Positions 25,665 to 35,300 of a DNA stretch of 64,000 nucleotides are shown here, one piece after another. The stretch is taken from contig CP066886.1 in the NCBI GenBank assembly GCA_016745315.1, positions 4,278,501-4,342,500 of the forward strand, written 5' to 3'. Position 1 is the stretch's first letter. The number at the start of each line of letters is the position of its first letter. Made by a program: the position numbers and the translations under genes. This DNA comes from Arthrospira sp. PCC 9108. GTDB lineage: Bacteria; Cyanobacteriota; Cyanobacteriia; Cyanobacteriales; Microcoleaceae. Below the pieces are notes generated by a model that ran no database searches, was not told where the DNA came from, and saw nothing but the letters and a program-made list of their open reading frames with translations.

Positions 25665-27503
25665 TTAGGCGATCGCAGCCATTTTGACATCGCTAGAAGC
25701 TAATAACTCCTGCAACTCCTCAGAATCAACGGTTTCTTTCTCGATGAGCATTTCTGCCAAACTATCGAGAACAGGGCGATTTTCTTCGAGGACTTGACGA
25801 GCGCGTTTATAAGCCTCATCAACCAAAGCGCGGACTTCTTCATCAATAGCGGATGCGGTTTCCTCAGAGAAATCACGCTCCGACATAATATCGCGACCGA
25901 GGAAAACATTACCCTGCTGACGACCGAGAGCCACCGGACCAAGGCGATCGCTCATACCAAAGCGGGTAATCATTTGACGGGCTACCCGTGTGACCTGCTG
26001 GAGGTCATTAGAAGCACCTGTAGTCACTTCTTCCTCACCAAAGACAATCTCTTCGGCTAAACGACCACCGAGGGCGACAGCCATTTGATTTTGCAGGTAA
26101 GAACGACTATATAAACCCGAGTCCATGCGATCTTCACTAGGCATAAACCAGGTTAATCCACCAGCGCGACCACGAGGAATAATACTGATTTTCTGAACTG
26201 GGTCATAGTCAGGCATCAACGCCCCAACTAAGGCGTGACCAGCTTCGTGGTAAGCCACTAGGGTTTTGCGTTTTTCGCTCATCACCCGATCTTTCTTCTC
26301 AGGACCTGCTAAGACGCGATCAATGGCATCATTAACCTCATCCATAGAGATTTCCGTGAGGTTGCGCCGGGCGGCTAAAATGGCTGCTTCGTTTAACAGG
26401 TTAGATAAATCAGCCCCAGTAAAACCAGGAGTCCGACGGGCGATTTTATCGAGATCTACATCCTTACCAAGGGTTTTACCTCTGGCGTGGACTTGCAGAA
26501 TTTCCGAACGACCAGAATAGTCGGGGCGATCGACTACTACTTGGCGATCGAACCTTCCCGGACGCATTAGGGCTGCATCTAGTACATCAGGACGGTTAGT
26601 AGCAGCAATAATAATAATGCCTGTATTCCCTTCAAAACCATCCATTTCGGTCAGTAACTGGTTAAGGGTTTGTTCCCGTTCATCGTTACCACCGCCAAGA
26701 CCTGCACCCCGTTGGCGACCAACTGCATCAATTTCATCAATGAATACGATACAGGGAGCGTTAGCTTTGGCTTGCTCGAATAAGTCCCGGACGCGGGAAG
26801 CACCCACACCGACAAACATCTCCACGAATTCTGAACCGGAAATGCTGAAGAAGGGAACTCCGGCTTCCCCGGCTACGGCTTTGGCGAGGAGGGTTTTTCC
26901 GGTTCCCGGAGGTCCTACCAATAGCACGCCTTTGGGAATTTTCGCACCAATGGCGGTGAAGCGATCGGCGTTTTTGAGGAAGTCTACTACTTCGCTCAAT
27001 TCCAGTTTGGCTTGCTCAATACCCGCTACATCTCCAAAGGTAACTTGGGTTTGGGGTTCCATTTGGACTCTGGCTTTGGATTTACCAAAGTTCATGGCTT
27101 GGCTACCTGGTCCGTTTTGAGCGCGACGCAATAGGAAGAACAAGCCCACTAGGAGCAAAATCGGGAAGAACAGGCTACTTAATGCTCTGAACCAAAGTCC
27201 TTCCTCCGTTTGGGGTTGTACCGCAATGTCAACATTGTTTTCACTCAGAATGTTGATCAGATCTGGATCATTGGGTAGATTTACTAGGATTTTGGAGCCA
27301 TCCTGGGCTGTAACTAGGGCTTTAGTGCGATCGGCACTAATACTGACTCGTTCAACCCGGTTCTGTTGGACTTCCTGGACAAAGGTGCTATATTTCCAGG
27401 TTTCCCGGCTTTGGGGTTGTTGGTCAAACAATGTCGTTGCTAAGGCGATGACGACAATAGCCAGCATTGCATATAAGACCGCGTTTCTCCACCGTTTATT
27501 CAC
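25665..27503 (-). CDS. ftsH: ATP-dependent zinc metalloprotease FtsH
   Basis: This is a 612-residue membrane AAA+ protease. There are two transmembrane segments, at about 8-26 and 107-126, with the lumenal or periplasmic domain between them. The Walker A GPPGTGKT is at 197-204, Walker B VFIDEID at about 253-259, and the SRH region NRPDVLDAALMRPGRFDR at 303-320. The zinc-binding HEAGH is at 419-423, with the third ligand aspartate near 500 (TGASNDLQQ). Cyanobacterial FtsH complexes degrade damaged photosystem II D1 and other membrane proteins. Which of the usual four paralogues this is cannot be decided here. The gene looks complete. Confidence 0.95.
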   Translation of the reverse strand: MNKRWRNAVLYAMLAIVVIALATTLFDQQPQSRETWKYSTFVQEVQQNRVERVSISADRTKALVTAQDGSKILVNLPNDPDLINILSENNVDIAVQPQTEEGLWFRALSSLFFPILLLVGLFFLLRRAQNGPGSQAMNFGKSKARVQMEPQTQVTFGDVAGIEQAKLELSEVVDFLKNADRFTAIGAKIPKGVLLVGPPGTGKTLLAKAVAGEAGVPFFSISGSEFVEMFVGVGASRVRDLFEQAKANAPCIVFIDEIDAVGRQRGAGLGGGNDEREQTLNQLLTEMDGFEGNTGIIIIAATNRPDVLDAALMRPGRFDRQVVVDRPDYSGRSEILQVHARGKTLGKDVDLDKIARRTPGFTGADLSNLLNEAAILAARRNLTEISMDEVNDAIDRVLAGPEKKDRVMSEKRKTLVAYHEAGHALVGALMPDYDPVQKISIIPRGRAGGLTWFMPSEDRMDSGLYSRSYLQNQMAVALGGRLAEEIVFGEEEVTTGASNDLQQVTRVARQMITRFGMSDRLGPVALGRQQGNVFLGRDIMSERDFSEETASAIDEEVRALVDEAYKRARQVLEENRPVLDSLAEMLIEKETVDSEELQELLASSDVKMAAIA

Positions 27504-27669
27504 GGGGGTCTATCCTCCTACTGATTTTTTTTCGATCCCAGATTCTCTGGTATCTTTGATATTATGTTTACCAATCTTAACGTATTTTTCAGAAATACGG
27601 GGTCTGGGAACAGATTAACTCTATTGGACTCTTATTGAACTGTATAGTTGGACTCGCATTGCTGAACTC

Positions 27670-29304
27670 ATGGGGAATTTTGCCAATCTAACAGCTAGTT
27701 CTGAGGTTTTGCGACTCAATGACCAGGCAGGAGATTGTCTGGCTCGCGGGCGTTTCTCTGAGGCGATCGCAGCTTGTCATCAGGCCATCAAAACCCAGCC
27801 CCACCATTTTGGAGCTTATCATATCCTCGCTCAAGTGTTGCAAGCCCAGCATAAAGCCTCAGCCGCGACTAGGGCTTATCGCATCGCCCTAGAACTTAAT
27901 CCTGATTGTACTACGGCTCAACAGGGTTTATCACAAATTCTGGCTGCATCTGGAGAGGATTTGTCGTTTCCTCCAGGGGATTATGTCTCCTCTGGGTTGA
28001 GGAAAATTAAATGCGATCGCTATTTCCCCAATTTAGTTGTTGATAACATTAGTTCTAAGTGGCAATATAACCGCCGAGAAATTCCCCATAATCGCTACGT
28101 TGATCAACAATTCCCTACGGTGGGATTTATTACCAGAGATGAAGCACATATTCTATATAATACCGCCTTGCAATTCGCTGGTAAACCGGCTTTAGAAATT
28201 GGTTGTTGGTTGGGTTGGTCAACCTGTCATCTCGCTTTAGGTGGGGTGATTCTCGATGTCATTGACCCCGGTCTGGCTAATCCGGTTTTTTCCAGTCGCG
28301 TGCGCTCTTCTTTACAAAAGGCTGGCGTGATAGAAAGGGTTGAGTTAATTGCGGGTTACAGTCCCGCTAAGGTTGCCGAAATTGCTCGGAGTTGTCATCG
28401 TCGCTGGTCTCTCATTTTTATTGATGGCAACCATGAAGCACCAGGACCGTTTTTAGATGCTCAAATTTGTGAACAGGTGGCGGCGGATGATGCTTTGATT
28501 TTGTTTCATGATTTGGTTTCTCCTGATGTGTTTGCGGGTTGGAATTATTTTCGCGATCGCCGTTGGAATGTCGCCATTTATCAAACTAAACAAATCATGG
28601 GGGTGGCTTGGCGTGGAGACGTTCAACCTATTGCTCATCAGCCAGACCCATCTGTTAATTGGACTCTCCCCAGTCATTTACAATGGGAATGGATTTTTAA
28701 TAATCATTCTCGGCAGTTTTACTATCCAATTATTGATGAGTTGGTCGCCGCCAATCCTGGACAAATGACCGGAGAAGAATATCGCTATATTGCTGATATT
28801 ATTCATCCTCAGACTCCCGGAAATTTGCTAGTTTTTGGCGTGGGTAAAGATAGCGGTTTATGGATGGATATTAACCCCCACGGTAAAACGGTATTTTTGG
28901 AAGATAACCCCCAGTGGTTAACTCAGGTGAAAAAGAGCTATCCCCATTTAGAAGCCTATCATGTGGATTACCAAACTCGGCGACAAAATTGGGCAGAATT
29001 GTTGATGAAATTTGAACAGAGGGAGGATTGTTTATCCTTGGATTTACCTAATTGGATTTATGATATATCATGGGATTGGATTTTAGTTGATGGTCCGGCG
29101 GGATATACACCGGAAACACCGGGGAGAATGAAAAGTATATATTTGGCTTCCCAATTAGCTATCAAATCTGGTGATACTGATGTGTTTGTTCATGATTGCG
29201 ATCGCACCGTTGAAATAGCCTATACTAGCTATTTCTTTAAGCCCAATCATTTGGTTAAGCAAATTAGCAGATTAAATCATTATCGGGTTTCTCCCGGTCA
29301 TTAA
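27670..29304 (+). CDS. TPR-methyltransferase with plant DUF579-like C-terminal domain
   Basis: This is a 544-residue protein. Residues 10-100 are two TPR repeats (CLARGRFSEAIAACHQAIK). Residues 150-300 resemble the Methyltransf_24 Rossmann family, with ALEIGCWLGWSTCHLAL and SLIFIDGNHE. Residues 375-540 carry LLVFGVGKDSGLWMDINP, KTVFLEDNPQW, YDISWDWILVDGPAGY, ETPGRMKSIYLAS and DVFVHDCDRTVEIAY. This pattern closely follows the plant DUF579 (Polysacc_synt_4) proteins, which include glucuronoxylan 4-O-methyltransferases. It sits 47 bp upstream of a giant glycosyltransferase gene, so it probably modifies a sugar in the same surface polysaccharide. The acceptor is unknown. Confidence 0.75.
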   Translation: MGNFANLTASSEVLRLNDQAGDCLARGRFSEAIAACHQAIKTQPHHFGAYHILAQVLQAQHKASAATRAYRIALELNPDCTTAQQGLSQILAASGEDLSFPPGDYVSSGLRKIKCDRYFPNLVVDNISSKWQYNRREIPHNRYVDQQFPTVGFITRDEAHILYNTALQFAGKPALEIGCWLGWSTCHLALGGVILDVIDPGLANPVFSSRVRSSLQKAGVIERVELIAGYSPAKVAEIARSCHRRWSLIFIDGNHEAPGPFLDAQICEQVAADDALILFHDLVSPDVFAGWNYFRDRRWNVAIYQTKQIMGVAWRGDVQPIAHQPDPSVNWTLPSHLQWEWIFNNHSRQFYYPIIDELVAANPGQMTGEEYRYIADIIHPQTPGNLLVFGVGKDSGLWMDINPHGKTVFLEDNPQWLTQVKKSYPHLEAYHVDYQTRRQNWAELLMKFEQREDCLSLDLPNWIYDISWDWILVDGPAGYTPETPGRMKSIYLASQLAIKSGDTDVFVHDCDRTVEIAYTSYFFKPNHLVKQISRLNHYRVSPGH

Positions 29305-29351
29305 TTAAAAGTGATTTGGGCGGTTATCTGGTCTTTAGAAATTACGGATTT

Positions 29352-32300
29352 ATGAAAATTTTACACATTTTACAAGGATTTTCTCTAGGAGGTGCATCAC
29401 GGTCTGTAGTAGCGATCGCTAAAGATGCTACCCTCAAACAATTGGATCAGGTTCATTGTGCTATTTCTTTGACTCCCGCGCATCCCCAAGCAGTCAAATT
29501 AGCCGAAATGGCTGGTTTACAGGTAATTGAATCACCTAATTTAGAGATAATTTATCGAGAGATAGCACAGGCGGATATTGTTCATATTCACTTCTGGAAT
29601 ACTCCAGAATTATATGAATTATTACAGTTAAATTTACCTCCCATGCGGTTGCTAGTGTGGCTGAAAGTAGTAGGCGATCGCTCTCCCCATATTGTCACAT
29701 CGGAATTAGTTGATTATGCAGATATTTTGTTAGCCACAACTCCCTATAGTTTAGAGATACCCGCCATTAAATCCCGTAGTGATTTATTCACCAATAATCA
29801 AATTGGAGTAGTGCCAGGAATTGCTGATTTTAGCCGTTTAGAATCTTTAAATAATCGCCCTCACCAGGGTTTTAATGTCGGTTATATTGGCACAGTTGAT
29901 TTCTCCAAACTCTATCAAAATTATATCCCCATGAGTGCCGGGGTGCAAGTTCCTGATATTCGTTTTATTGTCTGTGGGGGAGGAATTGAAAATAGCCTTA
30001 AACAACAGGCAGCAAGTTTGGGAGTTGCCGAAAAATTTGAGTTTCGGGGGTATGTTGAAGATATTAAATCCGTCTTAGAAATCCTCGATGTGTTTGGCTA
30101 TCCTTTAGTTGAGGATACCTATGCAACTAGCGAAAAAAGTCTACAGGAAGCTATGTATGCGGGGATAACTCCGGTGGTTTTTCCCCATGGAGGGATTAAG
30201 GGGTTAGTTATTAATAATCAAACCGGATTAGTCGTTAACAGTGAGAGGGAATATCAGCAGGCGATCGCATATTTATATCATCATCCCCAGGAGAGATTGA
30301 GATTAGGAAATAATGCCCGAAATTATGCCCAACAATATTTTAATCCCCAGGTTTCTATTGATAAAATTCATCAAACTTATCATCAGTTAATGAAGTTTCC
30401 TAAACGGGAACGCCGTTTAACTACCGGAAACCCCCAAACAGGTGCAGCATTATTTGTGCAGAGTTTAGGAGATATTGACCCTCAATTTAAAGTTAGTTTA
30501 ACATCTAATCATCTCTCCGAACAGTTAGAAAGCGATCGCCACATTTCGACAGCTTCTCCCGGACTGTGTAACCCCGGTGGTGGTGGTTTATTTCACTACC
30601 GCAATTGTTATCCTCAAGATGGATATTTGCGCTTCTGGTCAGCATTAGTTTTGCAAAAACAGGGACGACATCAGGAAGCAGTTAACGAGTTTTACCAAGC
30701 ATGGCAAAATGGTGGTAATATTGGGCGAGTCCTGTGGTATTTAGCCAATTCTGCCGAACAAATCGGTAATCATAATTTAGCGCAACAAGCCATTAACCGA
30801 GTCCTAGAGTTAATCCCTAATTTTACCCCCGCCGCAGACATGAAAAAGCGGATTAACTCATTATCAACACCAGCTACAAAATCTTCAGTTAATCACGCGC
30901 AACTAAATTTACAGCGTCAGTTTTGGAATGTTGATTCTATCCAAGATGCCATGTTTGCGCGAGTGTTGACATATCCAGGAATTGAGAAATTATCACCAGC
31001 CGAAAGACAGCAAGTTTGGGAACAGTCAATTTATCGAACTACTCAACAAATTCTTCAAGGTCTCCCTAGTCAACCCCATTGGAAAGTCTTAGAAATTGGT
31101 TGTGGTGTCGGTCGTTTAATTAAGCCTTTACGGGAAAGATTTAACCGAGTCGATGGGGTGGATATTTCGGAAAATATGATTGAGTTTGCTAAACAATACT
31201 TAGCTGATGGTCAATCTAATGGTGAATTATATGTCAATAATGGATCTGATTTACAAGATTTACCAGGTGAATTTTACGACTTAGTTTATTCTACCATTGT
31301 TTTTCAACATATCCGATCGCTATCTGTGGTTAAAAGCTATTTTAGCGAAATCTTTAGGGTATTAAAGCCAGGGGGATACTTCCGCATTCAAGTTCACGAT
31401 CGCAGTGCGGAAAATTTAGGTGATTTTGATGAAGAAGGCGCAGAAAATCAGCAATATTATTTATACGGAAACGCCTACACTGATACACAACTCAGGGATT
31501 TATTAATCGCCGCCGGCTTTAATTTAGTTTCCCTTGAATGCGCTAAACCTTGGATTTGGTCAACGGTTCAGCGACCAGAAACGAGGTTAACATCACCCAA
31601 AGTTTCCGCCATTATTTCCACCTATAACTCCGCCAAATTTATAGAGGGATGTTTGCAGGATTTGGTCAATCAAACATTATACCATAAACAGCAGCTAGAA
31701 ATTATTGTTATTGATAGCAACTCCCAGGAAAACGAAGCAGAAATAGTAGCCAATTTTCAAGCTAAATATCCCCAAATTATCTACCATCGCACCGAACACC
31801 GAGAAACCCTTTATGCCGCCTGGAATCGAGCCATAGAACTCGCCAAAGGGGAATATATCACTAATGCTAACACTGATGATAGACACCGTTTCGATGCTTT
31901 AGAATTAATGGCTAATTATTTAGACCAGCATTCAGATATTGCCGTTGTTTATGGCGATCAACTTATCACCCACAACCCCAACGAAACCTTTGCTAATACC
32001 CAAGCTAACCAACGCTGGAACTGGCCAGATTTTAGTTATCAAGAATTAGAGCGCCGCTGCTGTCTCGGTTCTCAACCTATGTGGCGCAAATCTCTCCATC
32101 AAAAATATGGCGATTTTAACCCGGAATTTACAGTAGCGGGAGATTATGAGTTTTGGCTGAGAATTGGCAAAACTGAAAACATCGCTAAAATACCCGAAAT
32201 CTTGGGGTTATATTTTGATAATCAGGATGGATTAGAAAACAAAAACCCCACTACTTACACGGAAACTCAGAAAATTTGTCAGCAATATGGTATTGTTAAT

Positions 32301-35300
32301 ATCCCCAGAACTATATCTAAACCAGTATCAGTCTGTCCAGGGGAAATGAAACCTTTAAAATCGCCTGAAAAATTCCATATTTTAGTTTATACTGACGAAC
32401 CGAGGATTTATGGAGTTGGACAATATAATCACTCAATTCTCACCCAGTTAATTAAATCTGGTTATCATGTTAGTTGTGTACAAAGTCGAGAATCTCATTA
32501 TTTGTTAGACCAACAAAAACAGTTAGGAATTCAACATTTTTGGTTAGACTATGATTCAGTTAAGGACTTTCATCAAACCTTAACAGACCACACTACTGCT
32601 GAAACTATTTTTACCAAGGCGAAGCCAGACCTAATCCTGTTTAGTGATTGCTGTCCAATTTCTAATTTAGCTGCTAAACAAGTGGCTATGAGGTTAAAAA
32701 TACCTTTCGTTATTACAGAAAATTTTGTAGCGCCTTATTTAGCTAAACAGTTTCAGTCTTACTTGGGTCAACTGGCGGAGATTTATCAGCATTCCCAGGA
32801 AGTTATCGCCGTTTCTCAAGAAAATTTACAGCAGTTGTGGGAACTTTTCCAACTACCTAAATCACGGGGTCGCGTAATTTACTATGGACGACCCAGGCAG
32901 TATTTTAGTTTAGTTAATCCTACTACAGGCGATCGCATTCGTAAACAACTAGGCATCCCCCCCAATGCCATAGTTGGCTTCACCTCAGCTAGATTAGAAT
33001 CCATCAAAGGCTATCAATACCAATTACAAGCCATTCAACAACTGAAAAACACCCCCATTTGGTGTCAACTATATTTTCTATGGACTGGTGGAGGTAGCTG
33101 GGAAAATCAACTAAAAACAGAAATCCAAAAATTAGGCATTACTGACCAGGTTAAATTGCTAGGATGTCGTCATGATATTCCTGACTTATTAGATGCCAGC
33201 GATATATTTATTTTACCCTCCGAATTGGAAGGAATGCCCTTATCAGTAATAGAAGCAATGGCGAAAGGATTACCTGTAATTGCTTCAGCAGTTAGTGGCA
33301 TTCCTGAAGAGTTAGGAAACACGGGTAAACTCTTGTCTGACCCTAAAATAAATGCCTCAGCAACTATCACGGAATTAATAGAAACTATTAAAGAGTGGGT
33401 TGCTAATCCCTATCTACGGTATTCTATTGGTCAAGCCTGCAAAAAACGAGCCGAACAAATGTTTACAGAACAACAAATGTTAACCCAAACCATGGAAGTT
33501 ATTAAAACAGCATTACCTACTAATATACCACTAATTTCTGTAATTATTCCCTGCTATCAACAGGGGGAATTTTTACCAGAAGCAGTTGCCAGCGTTGTGG
33601 CTCAAACTTACCCCCATTGGGAAATTATCATTGTTAATGATGGTAGTCCTGACCAAACTAGCCAAGTGGCTCAACATCTTATTAAAATTTTTGCTAACCA
33701 CAAAATTAGCCTCATAGAAACCGACAATAAAGGTTGTGCTAGTGCTAGAAATACTGGCATCAATCAAGCCAAAGGTGAATATATTTTACCCTTAGATGCT
33801 GATGATAAACTTAGCTCTTCTGCCATGGCTAGTTTAGTAGAAGTGGCCCTCAGCAAATCTCATGATTGCGTGATTTTTGGCTCCTATGAGATTTTTGGCA
33901 CTGAACAGCGAAAAATTGTAACTGCTGACGAATATTCCTTAGAAAATCTCAAAAAATATAATATGCTGGTGTGTACGTCTTTATATCCCAAAACTGTCTA
34001 TGATTTGACTAAAGGATATAAGGAAGAAATTAAGGAATCGGGATATGAGGATTGGGAATTTTGGCTAAATTGTCATCAACATAATATACCTTTTTATGGT
34101 ATACGAGAAACAGTTTTATATTATCGTCGCCATCCTGGTTCTAGGGTTGTGCAGTCTTTTCAAAATCGAGATTATTATAAAGCTCAGGTAATGAGTTACT
34201 ATCCTGATTTCTTTGATGCTAAATCTCAGCCAGTTGAGTTGATTTTAAATGCTAGTGGTAATTTAAATCTACAAAATTTTGTAGATTATGCTCAAAAATA
34301 TCAGCAAAATTCCCATGATGAAGTAGCCTTAGAAAATCTCCGTAATGCTCGCAAAGCTGTGTCTGAGATGTGGTTAAAATTAGAAACAGAACAACTCCCC
34401 CAGGCTTATCAGGAGAATTTAGGTCAAGTACATAAGTCTCTACTCAACTCTGGTATCAAAAACGAAATTTTCCGCGATGATGAACGTCTGTATTTTCAGG
34501 AAATTAAATCCTATTTGAGTCAAGGCTTTAAGCAGCCAAAAACTCTTCAGTATTTACTCGCTGGGATGTTATATGGTCGTGCCGATCAGCTAATGCTTAC
34601 CTTTGAGGAGTCTTTAATTCCCACTTGGTTGGCTGAGGACTATTTTAGATTTTTATTTGAGGTCCCCCCCCTATTCCAAGAAATGGGAGATGCAGATAAT
34701 TACTCCCGCTATCGGATACGGTTATTAGATTTTGTTCGGGAACGTCTCCAGCAGCAGCCAGACTATCCCCTATGGCAAAAGTTAACCAGTATGTTGCTAG
34801 AAAGGGGGAATTTTATCCCTAACTATTTCGCCGATTTTAACTTAAAACCTCTGTTTTGTAGTCGGGCTGAGTTGTTTCATCTCTTCCTACAAACCCGCGA
34901 TTTTAAGTTGGATTACTCCTTCCCAGAACGTCCGAGCGATCGCCAAAAAATTCGCCTAGGAATTCTTAACGACCACCTCAACCCCCAAACCGAAACTTAC
35001 TTAACATTACCAGCTTTTGAATATCTCAATCGGGAACAATTCGAGATTATTTTATATGTTACCCAAGCCAACAATCATCCCCTAGAGCAATACTGTAGAT
35101 CCCGCGCTGACCGTTTAGTTAGACTACCTGATGATAAGTTACAACAAGCAGCCACTATTCGCGCTGATAACCTCGATATTTTGCTATTTGGAACTAATGT
35201 AACTGCCATTACTAAACCCGTCACCTTGTTAGCATTACACCGACTAGCGCGAGTACAAGCTACCCTATTTTCATCACCTGTTACTACCGGAATGAGATAT

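Noticed and set aside
29316..29351. Upstream start for the giant glycosyltransferase
   Set aside because: The extra 12 residues are not GT4-like, and ATG 29352 gives the typical MKILHILQGF opening.
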